Shown here piece by piece: positions 44,018 through 53,675 of a stretch of 64,000 nucleotides of DNA; position 1 is the first letter of the stretch; each line of letters opens with the position of its first letter. The notes beneath the pieces are model-generated. The model saw only the letters and a program-made list of their open reading frames with translations. It searched no databases and was not told the origin of the DNA. The translations under genes were made by a program, and so were the position numbers. The stretch covers positions 13,711 through 77,710 of the forward strand of contig NZ_KI421423.1 of assembly GCF_000472285.1 (NCBI RefSeq), given 5' to 3'. The DNA is from Desulfuromonas sp. TF (lineage in GTDB: Bacteria > Desulfobacterota > Desulfuromonadia > Desulfuromonadales > ATBO01).

Positions 44018-46532
44018 GGTTGACCCCTCCCATGAAAGCGGTGTGATTTGCCGACTTCACAAAGTCGTTCGGAGAATGCTTCATCAGGGATTTGAGCCAG
44101 ACCTCCTTCGGTATCCGGTTGAAGGGTTCTATGGTCGAAAGGAGGCCGAGAACGACGACGTTGGCTGTCTTCCCCGTCCTGTCATTCAGATCGTAGGCCA
44201 CCCGATTCGCATCGATGGTGATTACCTTGTACCCTTCCAGCGCCTTCTCGATATCCTCCAGCTGCGGGTAATCCTCCGGTCTGGTTTTCGGGGGAAGCGC
44301 CCTGAAGCGGTTGAACAGGATGGTCCCGTCCGGCTTCAGCAGCTCCAGGAATCCGGGCCTCAGGACCTCGCTCATCTCCATGACCACCAGAACGTCGGCG
44401 GAACCGGGCGCAAGGACGGGAGAGTGAACGTTGCCGCAGCTGAAGGTCGAGATGACCGGGCCGCCAAGCTGCGCCATGCCGTGAGTGTCTCCTTTGACGA
44501 TGTGTTTCTCGGCGTAGGGCGTATCGAGCATCATGTCCGCCAGAATCTTTCCGAAGAACAGGTTTCCTTGTCCGCCGATGCCCCGAATGGCGAGTCTGAG
44601 GGATTCGGGCAGGTTCCCGCTGTCCATCTCCACTCTTCCGTAGGCTTTTATCTCCTGAAGAGCGGGACGGGTGTCCGCGGCCTGCATGATCCCAGGCTCG
44701 CTCATCGACTCGATGGCGTCGAAGGGGCACAGCTGCATGCAGACCTGCTCGCCCTCGGCGCAATTGGTACAAAGGTTCGTGAAGTGAGGATTTTTTTCCT
44801 CGTCAAGTTCGATCCCCGGGCACATGTTGCAAATGCCGCAACTCTTGCAGAGAGCCCCGTTCACCTCCACCCCTCTGACCTTCTCCTTCCCCGCTACTTC
44901 GTTGATGCAGGCGCCTTCAAGAACCAGGGTGGAGAACACCCCGGTTTCCGCCAGTTCGAGAGCTTCGACAAGCGCCTTTTCGACGGCGGCGACGTCATAG
45001 GAGTCGACCGCGACGACCCTTGCCTGCTCGGCTTCCAGGGCCTTTTTGAGGTCGAATCGGTTGGGTACGCCGGCGAGGTTCGAGGGAGAACTCGGGGCGG
45101 GCTGGCCGCCGGTCATGGCGGTGACCCGGTTGTCCAGGACGATCTTCACGCCGGGAGTGTTCCTGAAGACCGCATTCCTTGTCGCGTCGAGACCCGAGTG
45201 GCACTCGCAGGAGTCGCCGATCAGGGAGATCGTCTTCGCGGCGTATTCGGGCCGTGAAAGGACGAAGCCCTGTCTCATGGAGTCGGATGCGCCCATGCAC
45301 AGGCAGGTGTCGATGGCGTTGAGGAAGTAGAGGAGGGTGGAACAGCCGATGTCCCCGAAGCTGGAAAAAATCTTCCCCTTTTTCCTCAACTTGTCGACCG
45401 TGAGTCCGAAGGCCCTGTACGGACATCCCGGACAGATCGACGGAGGCCTCATGATCGGTTGTATGTCGAGTTTTCTGCTTTCCGGCCGGCTGAATTTCAC
45501 GCTCTCCACATGCCGGGTGATGTGATCGATCACGGCCTCGGGAGTCCACTCGGTTATAGTGCTGTACTTGCCCTTGGTCACCACGTCGATCCCCAGGAGC
45601 CTGATCTTTTCCTCCAGGAACTTGTCCCCGTCCTCGAAAACCAGGATCCTGCCTTTCGACCTGGAGGCGAAAGCCTTTATTCTCTCTTCCGGAATAGGAT
45701 ACAGGGCGGCCAGGGAGAGGATCGAAGGACTGACTCCCAGAGTGTTGAGGGCTTCCCGGACGATGATGTTGCTTTCTCCGCCGGCGATGATCGACCAGTT
45801 CTCCGTCCCTTCGGTCTCGCAGACGAGGTCGGACGACTCCAGCCATTCGACCAACTGGGGGATTCTCTCGGTCGTCGCCTTGTTGTAGTTCATCCGCGCA
45901 AGATAGGGCATCCCCATCCAGCTCTTCAGGTCCTGGGGGACCTCCCGCCTTTCAACCTTGCGGCTTTCACCCGTTTTGACGAGGGCCTCCGAATGGCACA
46001 GAACCCCATTGGCCAGGATGACGACGGGGGTGTTGAATTTTCTGCTGATGTCGGCCGCAATCCTCGGCATCTCGTACATGTCCTGATGGTTTCTCGGTTC
46101 GAGCACCGGAATTCTGGACGAGGCGAACAGATATTTCAGATCGATGACATGCTGAGTGCTGGAAGGGACGTAGTCCGATGCGACCAGAAGCACGATCGCG
46201 CCGGAAGGAGCGTTGTAGAAGGCCGAGGTGGTGATCGTGTCTCCGGCCTGAAGGGCGCCGGGGGTCTTCATGGTGATCAGGGTGTCGTCGCCGGCGATGG
46301 CTCGGCCGAATCCGACGGCTACCGCGACCGCCTCGTTGACCGACCACCCAACACTGATCCGGTCCTGCACTTTCGCAAGAGCCTTGTCTATGATCTCCGT
46401 GCTGGGCGTACCCGGATAGCCGTCCGCGCTGTGGTATCCGGCGTGCATGACGCCCAGAGCGAAAGCCAGATTCCCCTGCAATATGAATTTGCTCCCGGCG
46501 GGAGCATCTACCATTTTTGCGAATTGGGACAT
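44007..46532 (-). CDS. iorAB: Fused indolepyruvate ferredoxin oxidoreductase (IorA-IorB)
   Basis: An 841-residue fusion. The IorA part (about 1-630) has GYPGTPSTEIID, the TPP segment IGDSCECHSGLDATRNAV and DNRVTAMTGGQ, and two 4Fe-4S motifs (CKSCGICNMCPG, then CTNCAEGEQVCMQLCP) near residue 560. The IorB part begins about 645 (RLAIRGIGGQGNLFFGKIL). It decarboxylates aryl-pyruvates to arylacetyl-CoA with ferredoxin. Start at 46532 (MSQFAKMVD) with GGAGAGAAG; an ATG 11 codons earlier has no better site. Usually iorA and iorB are separate genes. Confidence 0.88.
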   Translation of the reverse strand: MSQFAKMVDAPAGSKFILQGNLAFALGVMHAGYHSADGYPGTPSTEIIDKALAKVQDRISVGWSVNEAVAVAVGFGRAIAGDDTLITMKTPGALQAGDTITTSAFYNAPSGAIVLLVASDYVPSSTQHVIDLKYLFASSRIPVLEPRNHQDMYEMPRIAADISRKFNTPVVILANGVLCHSEALVKTGESRKVERREVPQDLKSWMGMPYLARMNYNKATTERIPQLVEWLESSDLVCETEGTENWSIIAGGESNIIVREALNTLGVSPSILSLAALYPIPEERIKAFASRSKGRILVFEDGDKFLEEKIRLLGIDVVTKGKYSTITEWTPEAVIDHITRHVESVKFSRPESRKLDIQPIMRPPSICPGCPYRAFGLTVDKLRKKGKIFSSFGDIGCSTLLYFLNAIDTCLCMGASDSMRQGFVLSRPEYAAKTISLIGDSCECHSGLDATRNAVFRNTPGVKIVLDNRVTAMTGGQPAPSSPSNLAGVPNRFDLKKALEAEQARVVAVDSYDVAAVEKALVEALELAETGVFSTLVLEGACINEVAGKEKVRGVEVNGALCKSCGICNMCPGIELDEEKNPHFTNLCTNCAEGEQVCMQLCPFDAIESMSEPGIMQAADTRPALQEIKAYGRVEMDSGNLPESLRLAIRGIGGQGNLFFGKILADMMLDTPYAEKHIVKGDTHGMAQLGGPVISTFSCGNVHSPVLAPGSADVLVVMEMSEVLRPGFLELLKPDGTILFNRFRALPPKTRPEDYPQLEDIEKALEGYKVITIDANRVAYDLNDRTGKTANVVVLGLLSTIEPFNRIPKEVWLKSLMKHSPNDFVKSANHTAFMGGVNHDQ

Positions 46533-46628
46533 GTTTCTTCTCTCCTTTTCCTTTATTTGATACAACCCTTTGACCCATGATGTCCGGGACTCGAGTTGTG
46601 GGCTATCGGGGTACCTCTAAAAACCTCG

Positions 46629-47813
46629 TTAAAAGAATTCCCTGGCGAGTTTTTCCCAGGCCGGGAGACTGCGGCGGATGATCCCTTCATCGATGCAGTA
46701 GGCGATACGGAAATATCCGGGTGCGCCGAAGCCGGTTCCGGGAACCAGAAGCAGGTTGTATCTCTGAGCCCTGCGGACAAATTCAATATCGTCTTCGATG
46801 GGGGATAGGGGAAAGAGGTAGAAAGCGCCCCCGGGTTTGGCCATCCGGAAGCCGAGAGCGGTCAGATGCTCATAAAGCAGATCACGCTTTTCCCGGTACT
46901 TTTGAATATCGACACTTTCCCGTTGCAGCTTCGCCACCAGCCTTTGCACCAGGGCTGGAGCATTGCAGAAACCCAGCACCCGGTTGCAGAAGACAGCCCC
47001 CTCCATGAACTTTCCGACCTGATTCATCGCCGGGTTGGCGGCCAGGTAGCCGATACGCTCGCCGGGGAGGGCCAGATCTTTCGAGTGGGAAGTGACGACC
47101 ACCGAATTGGTCACGAAATTGAACACGGAGGGGACCGGTGAATCGTCGTAGCGGATCCTGGCATAGGGTTCGTCCGAAATCAGAAAAATTGTGCGTCCCA
47201 GCTCTTTTTCTTTCCGGCGGAGAAGATCCCCCAAGATCCTGAGGTCGGACTCGGGATAAATAGCCCCTGTCGGATTGTTCGGGGAGTTGACGATGATGGC
47301 CCGGGTCAGGGGTCCGATGGCCGCATCGATGGCGGCCAGGTCGAGCTGAAAGGTTTCCCGATCGGTCCACACGACCGTGGTTGTTCCACCGTGATTGTCG
47401 ACATAGGATTTGTATTCGACAAAGAAGGGGGCGAGGATGAGGACCTCTTCCCCAGGATTGAGGATCGTTTTAAGGACGACATTAAGGCCGCCGCCGGCAC
47501 CGCAGGTCATCACGACGTGCTCCGGGCCGACGGGGACCGCCGAGGTCTCGGAGAGGATTTCGGCGACTGCGCTGCGGGTCTCTTCGTAGCCGGCATTATT
47601 CATATACCGGTGCATCCCGGGCTGCGGATGATTGGCGATCTTGAGCAGTTCCTCTCGAAATGCTGCCGGCGGTTCGACGGAGGGGTTGCCTATGGTGAAA
47701 TCGAAGACATTTTCCGCCCCATGAATCCGGCTGAGATTCGCCCCTTCCTCAAACATCTTGCGAATCCAGGAAGAACCCTCGATGCTCTTTTTGATTTTGT
47801 CGGATACGCTCAT
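46629..47813 (-). CDS. Class I/II pyridoxal-phosphate aminotransferase
   Basis: A 394-residue aminotransferase. The PLP lysine is in VTSHSKDLALPGERIGYLA (about residue 240); NSPNNPTGAIYPESDL and the C-terminal YFRIAYCIDE are family segments. N-terminal FTIGNPSVEPP is typical of the aromatic/aspartate type-I group. With the fused IorAB gene after it, it would convert phenylalanine, tyrosine or tryptophan to the aryl-pyruvate that IorAB needs. The amino acid preference cannot be set from the sequence. Confidence 0.85.
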   Translation of the reverse strand: MSVSDKIKKSIEGSSWIRKMFEEGANLSRIHGAENVFDFTIGNPSVEPPAAFREELLKIANHPQPGMHRYMNNAGYEETRSAVAEILSETSAVPVGPEHVVMTCGAGGGLNVVLKTILNPGEEVLILAPFFVEYKSYVDNHGGTTTVVWTDRETFQLDLAAIDAAIGPLTRAIIVNSPNNPTGAIYPESDLRILGDLLRRKEKELGRTIFLISDEPYARIRYDDSPVPSVFNFVTNSVVVTSHSKDLALPGERIGYLAANPAMNQVGKFMEGAVFCNRVLGFCNAPALVQRLVAKLQRESVDIQKYREKRDLLYEHLTALGFRMAKPGGAFYLFPLSPIEDDIEFVRRAQRYNLLLVPGTGFGAPGYFRIAYCIDEGIIRRSLPAWEKLAREFF

Positions 47814-47873
47814 CAGTAACTCCAGGCCTTAATTCAAATCCGGCGGGGCCGCGCGGCGGGATGAAACCTCATC

Positions 47874-49178
47874 TCAGCCGAGGAGCGCGGGCAGCCAGGT
47901 GGCCATGGCGGGGAAAAAAATCAGGAGGCCGATGCAGGCGACGAAGGCTGCCATAAACCAGCTCACGCCCCGGAAGACCGTCCCTATTTCCACATCGGGC
48001 GCCATGGCGGCGACGACATACGTGTTCACTCCCACCGGCGGCGTCACCGCGCCCATGGTGGTGATCACCGTGATGACGACCGCGAACCAGAGCGGGTCGT
48101 ATCCCAGCCGCAGCGCGACGGGGAAAAAGATCGGGATGGTGATCATCAACAGGCCCAGCGCGTCCATCAAGGCTCCGCCCACCAGGTAAATGGTCAGCAT
48201 CAGCAGCAGGACCACCACGCTGGGAATGGGGAGCGCGGCGACCCAGTCGGCCGCCTCGAAGGGGAGCCGGGTCACCGTGAGGAACCGCCCGAAGATCACC
48301 GCGCCGCCGACGATCATCATGATCATGCAGCTCATCACGACCGAGTCCTTGACTGCGGAGAGGAACTTCTTCCAGGTCAGGTGCCGACCCGCCACGCTGA
48401 TGACGATGGAGAAAAAAGCGCCCGCCGCGCCCGCTTCAGTCGCGGTGAACCACCCCAGGTAGAGCCCGGCCATGATCAGCGCGAAGAGGATCAGCATCTC
48501 GATGGAACCGGGCAGGCTGCGCAGTTTTTCCCGGAAGGTCGTTTTGGGCCCTTTGGGTCCCAGTTCGGGGTTGCGCAGGCACAACAGGTAGACCGTCAGG
48601 ATAAACAGCGCCATCAGGAGCAGCCCCGGAATCAGGGAGGCGAAGAAGAGTTTGGCGATGGACTCCCCGGTGGAGAGCCCGATGACGATCAACACCACGC
48701 TGGGAGGTATGACCACCCCCAGCGTCGAGCCGCAGGCGACCGAGCCGGTGGAAAGGGCGGGGTGGTAGCCGAACTTCTTCATTTCGGGGAGCGCCACTGC
48801 GCTCATGGTCGCTGCCGTTGCGGCATTGGATCCGCAGATGGCGGCAAACCCGGCGCAGGCCAGGACGGTGGCCATGCTGATCCCCCCCTTGATCTGGCCG
48901 CTCCAGGTGTAGGCGGTCTTGTAGAGACGATTGCTCACCCCCGCGCTGAAGCAGATGTTGCCCATGAAGATGAAGAAGGGGATCACCGCCAATCCATAGG
49001 AGGAAAAGACTTCCCAGAGCGACGAGGTCATCGAACTCATGGCCGCCCTGGGGTTGACCACGGCCGCGAAACCGCAGAAGCCGACCAATGCCATGGCGAA
49101 GCCTACCGGCATCCTGGTGAAGAAGAGCATGAACATCAGCCCGGCGAGGCCGAGCAGACCGATCGTTATCGGCTCCAT
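47874..49178 (-). CDS. dctM: TRAP transporter large permease (DctM)
   Basis: A 434-residue permease with about 12 membrane segments. DctM features are ITIGLLGLAGLMFML at the start, AICGSNAATAATMSAVALPEM and GVVIPPSVVLIVIG. It overlaps the DctQ gene by 13 bases. TRAP systems import carboxylates with a periplasmic binding protein. Here it is between tryptophanase and an aminotransferase, so an aromatic amino acid derivative, aryl-carboxylate or keto acid is a likely substrate, but this is inferred. Confidence 0.9.
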   Translation of the reverse strand: MEPITIGLLGLAGLMFMLFFTRMPVGFAMALVGFCGFAAVVNPRAAMSSMTSSLWEVFSSYGLAVIPFFIFMGNICFSAGVSNRLYKTAYTWSGQIKGGISMATVLACAGFAAICGSNAATAATMSAVALPEMKKFGYHPALSTGSVACGSTLGVVIPPSVVLIVIGLSTGESIAKLFFASLIPGLLLMALFILTVYLLCLRNPELGPKGPKTTFREKLRSLPGSIEMLILFALIMAGLYLGWFTATEAGAAGAFFSIVISVAGRHLTWKKFLSAVKDSVVMSCMIMMIVGGAVIFGRFLTVTRLPFEAADWVAALPIPSVVVLLLMLTIYLVGGALMDALGLLMITIPIFFPVALRLGYDPLWFAVVITVITTMGAVTPPVGVNTYVVAAMAPDVEIGTVFRGVSWFMAAFVACIGLLIFFPAMATWLPALLG

Positions 49179-49654
49179 TCATGACCTCCCTTTGCCGCCA
49201 GAACTGTCACCGCCTGCGTCAGCGCTAGCCCCGCCAGGCCTGCCGCTACCGCATAGACAACGGGGTAGACGGGCAACCCCAGGGTTTCGGAGACTTCGCC
49301 GGTCGTATAGAGACTTCGACCGAAGCGGAGCATCTGCCACGCCGCGATCCCGAAGAAGGCCGAGCAGACCAGATCTCCCGTCGCTATGAAGAGGTGCCTC
49401 AAGCGGGCGGGGAGGTAGTTGAACAGGATATCTACCGCGATATGGGTTCGCCCCTCCTGGGAATAGCCCAGCGTCAGGGCGACGATCAGCGCTCCGCCAA
49501 GCCCCATCAGTTCGAAGGAGCCGGCTATGGGCATTTTAAAGGGGCGGCCGATCATATTGATCACAGCCATGACCATGGTAGCGAGCAGTACGACGCCCGC
49601 CACCCACATGAGGGCGCGATTGATCCAGGCCACGACACGAACGACATAATTCAA
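49166..49654 (-). CDS. dctQ: TRAP transporter small permease (DctQ)
   Basis: A 162-residue protein with four membrane segments. ALMWVAGVVLLATMVMAVINMIGRP, RTHIAVDILFNYLPARL and AWQMLRFGRSLYTTGE are DctQ features. It precedes dctM and follows dctP, forming the usual P-Q-M set. Confidence 0.88.
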   Translation of the reverse strand: MNYVVRVVAWINRALMWVAGVVLLATMVMAVINMIGRPFKMPIAGSFELMGLGGALIVALTLGYSQEGRTHIAVDILFNYLPARLRHLFIATGDLVCSAFFGIAAWQMLRFGRSLYTTGEVSETLGLPVYPVVYAVAAGLAGLALTQAVTVLAAKGGHEWSR

Positions 49655-49727
49655 GAGACATCTCCCTGAAGGAAACGCTGGGAGCCCCGCTCGGCGCGAA
49701 GGCTCCCGGCGATCATCATCTTTCCGC

Positions 49728-50753
49728 CTATTTGCCTAATTCCGCTTCATACTTCGCCTTCATCTGCAGAAGGTCGTCGAAGAACGCCTGGGCGGGGAGG
49801 TTCTTTTCGGCCGTCGTCTTCAACCACTCGTCGGTGATGGGCTGCATCGCTGTGTGCCAACTCGCATACTCATCGGCGGACAGCTCGATGTACTCGTGCT
49901 TGTGGTTCGCCTTCGACCACTCGATCGACTTTTTGCCGTGGTCGTCCACATAATTGCCGGTCCACATGGAATGCTCCCGAGCCAGGTCTTCAAAGACCTT
50001 CTTCACGTCCGCGGGGAGGGCGTTCCACTTGTCCATGTTCATGAGGACGCCGAAGGAGGTCGTCTGGAGGTCGGCGCGGGTCGTGTAGAAGACCTGCTCG
50101 GCGAATTTGAAATCCATCAGGATGTCGGTGGAGGAAAGGACACCCTTCACCACGCCTCTTTGCAGGGCCTCGACGGTGGCCGGCATGGGCATGGAGACCG
50201 GCACCGCTCCGAGGATATTCAACGGGGCAACGCCAGCGCCGGTGGTGCGCAGTTCATACCCTGCCAGGTCCGATTTTTTGCGAATAGGATCCTTGGACAT
50301 GATGGCGGCCGGAGGGGCGGTGAAGAGCGCCAGGACCTTGACTCCCTTGAGCGAGGCGGGATCATACTTCTTGTAGAGATCCCACAGAACCGCATTGGCC
50401 ACCTTGGAATTGGGAAAGCCGATGGGCAGGTCGACCGCGGCGAGGAGCGGGAACCGGCCCGGCTGGTAGGGGAAGGCGACGCAGCCGATGTCGGCCACGC
50501 CGTCCACCACGCCGTCCATCATCGCTTTGGCCGTGAGCAGCGTGCCTCCGGGAAAGGTCTTGACGTCCACCTTTCCATTCGTTCGGGCTTCCACTTCATC
50601 GGCCCAGCGCTCCATTTGCACGCTTGGGAAGGTCATCGGTGGGGGGAAGTTGGCGTAAGTCAGCTCGATCGGGGAACCAGCCATGGCGCCGGCGGCCAAC
50701 AGGGTGACGGCAAAAGTTCCCAATAACACGTGCATACCGATTTTTTTGAACAT
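49728..50753 (-). CDS. dctP: TRAP transporter substrate-binding protein (DctP)
   Basis: A 341-residue periplasmic protein with a signal peptide (MFKKIGMHVLLGTFAVTLLA, cleavage near GAMAG). Family segments are LTYANFPPPMTFPSVQMERWADEVEARTNG, the KVLALFTAPPAAIMSKDPIRKKSDLAGYELRTTG-type region (KSDLAGYELRTTG visible near 175) and PMPATVEALQRGVV. Start at ATG 50753 with AAAGGAGA upstream; a frame 11 codons longer lacks a site. Lies 95 bases after tnaA. Confidence 0.88.
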   Translation of the reverse strand: MFKKIGMHVLLGTFAVTLLAAGAMAGSPIELTYANFPPPMTFPSVQMERWADEVEARTNGKVDVKTFPGGTLLTAKAMMDGVVDGVADIGCVAFPYQPGRFPLLAAVDLPIGFPNSKVANAVLWDLYKKYDPASLKGVKVLALFTAPPAAIMSKDPIRKKSDLAGYELRTTGAGVAPLNILGAVPVSMPMPATVEALQRGVVKGVLSSTDILMDFKFAEQVFYTTRADLQTTSFGVLMNMDKWNALPADVKKVFEDLAREHSMWTGNYVDDHGKKSIEWSKANHKHEYIELSADEYASWHTAMQPITDEWLKTTAEKNLPAQAFFDDLLQMKAKYEAELGK

Positions 50754-50848
50754 ATCATCCTTCTCCTTTGGGCGATCCACTTGCACCGGGCGCCAACGCC
50801 TTCGGTCGGTGGTTCGCAGTGATGGGAATGGAACCAGACAGGGACCTG

Positions 50849-52261
50849 CTACATCATGCCCGCCACCGCCGCAGATTCCGTCTCGATCGGTCTCAGCCGG
50901 GCGGTGAAGTGACGCAGGATTTTAGGCTCATAGGTGAATTCAAGGCCTCTTATCTCTTTAGCACGGTCCTGAATAGCGACGAGAGCGGCGACGACGACAT
51001 CCATGTGGTTCATGGTATAGACACGGCGCGGTATGGTCAGTCGCAGCAGCTCCATGGGAGAGTCCTGCTGCTCACCGGTTTCCGGGTCGCGGCCCAAAAG
51101 CAGGGAACCGATCTCCACACCACGGACGCCGCTTTCGATGTACAGCTCATTTGCCAGGGCGTGGGCGGGGAATTGCCCCTTGGGGATATGCGGCAGCATC
51201 TTCCCGGCGTCTACAAAAACGGCGTGACCGCCGGTGGGGTACTGGATGGGCACTCCGGCATCGCGCAGCCGGTTGCCCAGATAGCCGACCTGAGAGATAC
51301 GATAGGCCAGGTAGTCCTCATCGACGCTTTCCTGCAGGCCCCGAGCCAGACACTCCATGTCTCGCCCGGCCAATCCTCCATAGGTGGGGAAGCCTTCCAG
51401 GGGCACAACCATGGCCTGGCAGGCCCGGAATAGTTCCTCATCGTCTTTGAATATGAGCAGCCCGCCAATGTTGACGAGCGGGTCCTTCTTGGCGCTGACC
51501 GTACTGCCATCGCCGTAAGAGTACATTTCGCGGACGATTTCCCTGACAGACTTGTCGCTGTAGCCTTCTTCTCGCTGCTGAATGAAGTAAGCGTTTTCCG
51601 CATAGCGGGCCGAGTCGAAAAAAAGGCGGATGCCGTGCTTTTTGGCGCAGGCATGGACAGCCTTGATGTTTTCAATCGATACGGGCTGCCCGCCTGAAGA
51701 GTTGCAGGTAACCGTGATCAGGATGAAGGCGACCGCTTCCGCTCCTACATCGTCGATGAATCGCTCCATTTTTTCAACATCGAAATTGCCCTTGAAGGGG
51801 TGGTAGGTGGTGGTGTCATAAGCGGCATCGATAACGAAATTGCGGGCGCGGCCGCCGGGCATCTCAATATGGGCCTTGGTGGTGTCGAAATGCATATTGC
51901 CGAGAACGTATTGTCCCGGCTTGATCAACTGGGGGAAGAGAACCTGTTCCGCCCCGCGCCCCTGGTGAGTGGGAATCATGTATCTGTAGCCGAAAATGTC
52001 GGCCACCGATTCAGCGAGGTGGTAGAAGTTGTCGCTGCCTGCATAGGACTCATCACCCAACATCAGCCCGGCCCACTGGTTATGGCTCATGGCACCGGTG
52101 CCGCTGTCGGTAAGCAGGTCTATGTAGACGTCTCTGGATCTCAGAGAAAAAGGGTTGTATCCGGCTTCGATCAGGGCCTGTTCCCGCCGCTCCCGAGAAA
52201 TCATACGAATGGGTTCGACCATCTTGATCTTGAACGGTTCGGCCAGATGCGCATTATTCAT
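50849..52261 (-). CDS. tnaA: Tryptophanase
   Basis: A 470-residue beta-eliminating lyase. PLP lysine in [13 protein letters not shown]. Three positions separate tryptophanase from tyrosine phenol-lyase by my comparison with the E. coli and Citrobacter enzymes. Each is of the tryptophanase kind: aspartate in MHFDTTKAH (threonine in the lyase), isoleucine in [14 protein letters not shown] (arginine in the lyase) and histidine in [10 protein letters not shown] (phenylalanine in the lyase). It splits tryptophan to indole, pyruvate and ammonia. It is first in an operon with a TRAP transporter, an aminotransferase, iorAB and an acyl-CoA synthetase. A sigma-70 promoter lies upstream. Confidence 0.87.
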   Translation of the reverse strand: MNNAHLAEPFKIKMVEPIRMISRERREQALIEAGYNPFSLRSRDVYIDLLTDSGTGAMSHNQWAGLMLGDESYAGSDNFYHLAESVADIFGYRYMIPTHQGRGAEQVLFPQLIKPGQYVLGNMHFDTTKAHIEMPGGRARNFVIDAAYDTTTYHPFKGNFDVEKMERFIDDVGAEAVAFILITVTCNSSGGQPVSIENIKAVHACAKKHGIRLFFDSARYAENAYFIQQREEGYSDKSVREIVREMYSYGDGSTVSAKKDPLVNIGGLLIFKDDEELFRACQAMVVPLEGFPTYGGLAGRDMECLARGLQESVDEDYLAYRISQVGYLGNRLRDAGVPIQYPTGGHAVFVDAGKMLPHIPKGQFPAHALANELYIESGVRGVEIGSLLLGRDPETGEQQDSPMELLRLTIPRRVYTMNHMDVVVAALVAIQDRAKEIRGLEFTYEPKILRHFTARLRPIETESAAVAGMM

Positions 52262-52360
52262 ATCGGAATGCCTCGCTAAAAAAGTGTTTTGTAGAGTCCT
52301 CTCAAAGCAAGCAGATGGATATCGCTATCTCCTGTTGCCACCCTGGTTTTCATGTTGCAA

Positions 52361-52389
52361 TGTTTATCAGAAAAGAAAACCCGTGTCAA
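52361..52389 (-). promoter_or_regulatory. Sigma-70 promoter for tnaA
   Basis: On the minus strand, TTGACA (52384-52389), a 17-base spacer and TAAACA (52361-52366). The start point would be near 52354, leaving a leader of about 93 bases before the tnaA ATG. That leader encodes no tryptophan-containing peptide of the TnaC type. Confidence 0.65.
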
Positions 52390-52423
52390 CAAAAATTGTT
52401 TTATTTTCAATAACTTAACATCG

Positions 52424-52461
52424 TTTTGCAAGCCTTTTTAAAACTTTGCAAAAAAAGTTTT
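52424..52461. promoter_or_regulatory. Overlapping inverted repeats in the tnaA-regulator gap
   Basis: Two perfect 8-bp inverted repeats overlap: TTTTGCAA (52424-52431) with TTGCAAAA (52446-52453), and AAAACTTT (52440-52447) with AAAGTTTT (52454-52461). They lie upstream of the tnaA -35 box and between divergent genes, a natural place for binding by the divergently encoded regulator. This is inference. Confidence 0.4.
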
Positions 52462-52565
52462 GGAGTGGTATTCTTAAAATCCGGTGCTGGTATCGAAGCG
52501 CCTTATATATATAACATTGTTTGTTTTTAAGGATTGACAATAGTCGAAAAGCGGGAAGGTGGCCT

Positions 52566-53492
52566 ATGGCGAATATCGGTCTGATGGATATCCAGGATTT
52601 TGAGGCGAAGGTTCAGATCTCCCTGATGGTCGTTCCCATGCGGGAGGTGACCACCATTATTCAAGATCAGCTCGGGGGAACCCTGACCTCTGTCACTCTG
52701 GAGTCCTGGAAGGCTGGAAAGAGCCGTCCCAGCAAGAGCAAGCTGCATCTTTTTTGCCGTGCGATCGGGTTGAATCCGGCTGACATGTATGCTGATTTCA
52801 CCGACTATGTGAAAATTTTGTGCCTTGCGCACGGCATCTCCGACCGCGACAGGGATATTTTCCTCAAGCGGATCGAAGAGCGACAGAGCGGAAGCCTCAG
52901 GCTTTCGGTATTCTCTCGTTTTTCTCGATCCCATACCCAGCGTCTGTTCGACAAGATCGGCGGCAACTATATTCTTTACAACTACTCGATCAACAATGTG
53001 GACAAGGTCAACATGACACTCGTCTGCATCGAGAGCGAGTGCCACCCATTCCTGAGAGTAAAGGTAAAAAACTTTCGGGACAACAGGTTTCTCGGTTACA
53101 GCGGTACCATCTTCCCGGTTCGCTCCAACCTGCACTTTATTCTGGAGACCGACCCCAAGACCCACGACGAGGTGGTCATGATCGTAACCAACAACCCCGT
53201 GGACATGGGACGAGATGTGGAGTTTCTCTACGGGATAATCCTCTCCGGCTCGGAAGATTTCGTCTCCCACCCCTCTGCCGCCCGCGTTTTCATGGAGAAG
53301 ATGCCGCAGGACGCATCCACGGAAGATATCCTCTTGAAAATTGCAGGAACAGATCAGGAAGAAATCCCGGCTTACTGCAAAGACTTGATCTGCAACAATA
53401 CCGACCGGGAGGAAGCAGGCTTTGTGCTTCGTGCCGAACAGCTCAATTGGGCTTTTGTTGAGCAACTCAGGCAGAAGAAACCATCGACTTGA
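52566..53492 (+). CDS. Unrecognised protein with N-terminal helix-turn-helix, probable regulator
   Basis: A 308-residue protein. Residues about 20-70 (EVTTIIQDQLGGTLTSVTLE, then WKAGKSRPSKSKLHLFCRAI) look like an XRE/HTH fold with a recognition helix; the rest (about 90-308) matches no domain I know and is rich in beta strand, with YILYNYSINNVDKV and LHFILETDPKTHDE. Start at 52566 (MANIGLMDI) with GGAAGGTGG upstream. It is divergent from tnaA and probably controls that operon. No signal peptide or membrane helix. Confidence 0.55.
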   Translation: MANIGLMDIQDFEAKVQISLMVVPMREVTTIIQDQLGGTLTSVTLESWKAGKSRPSKSKLHLFCRAIGLNPADMYADFTDYVKILCLAHGISDRDRDIFLKRIEERQSGSLRLSVFSRFSRSHTQRLFDKIGGNYILYNYSINNVDKVNMTLVCIESECHPFLRVKVKNFRDNRFLGYSGTIFPVRSNLHFILETDPKTHDEVVMIVTNNPVDMGRDVEFLYGIILSGSEDFVSHPSAARVFMEKMPQDASTEDILLKIAGTDQEEIPAYCKDLICNNTDREEAGFVLRAEQLNWAFVEQLRQKKPST

Positions 53493-53528
53493 TCGATAAG
53501 GGATAGTTCCGGGGCTTGTCCGCTTCAG

Positions 53529-53561
53529 AAAAATGCCGCCACCCCTTTTGGGGGTGACGGC
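53529..53561 (-). terminator. Factor-independent terminator after the pad operon
   Basis: An 11-bp stem with one mismatch (GCCGCCACCCC at 53535-53545 with GGGGTGACGGC at 53551-53561) and a 5-base loop. On the minus strand it is followed by ATTTTT. It lies 115 bases past the padI stop, so it ends the pad transcript. Confidence 0.75.
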
Positions 53562-53675
53562 GAAGTCGACAGGAGGAGAGCCGACGATCAGGGCAGGAGA
53601 GAGACAGGATTAATCATTCACGTTGGGATCAAGTGCACGTCGTGCAAAAGCGGTCCCGAGCTGTATCAATGTTGC

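Noticed and set aside
50849-52261. Tyrosine phenol-lyase as the identity of the lyase
   Set aside because: All three specificity positions compared (Asp, Ile, His) are of the tryptophanase type.
52279-52356. Possible TnaC-like leader peptide before tnaA
   Set aside because: The 25-codon frame there encodes no tryptophan or diagnostic proline, so TnaC-type attenuation is not supported.
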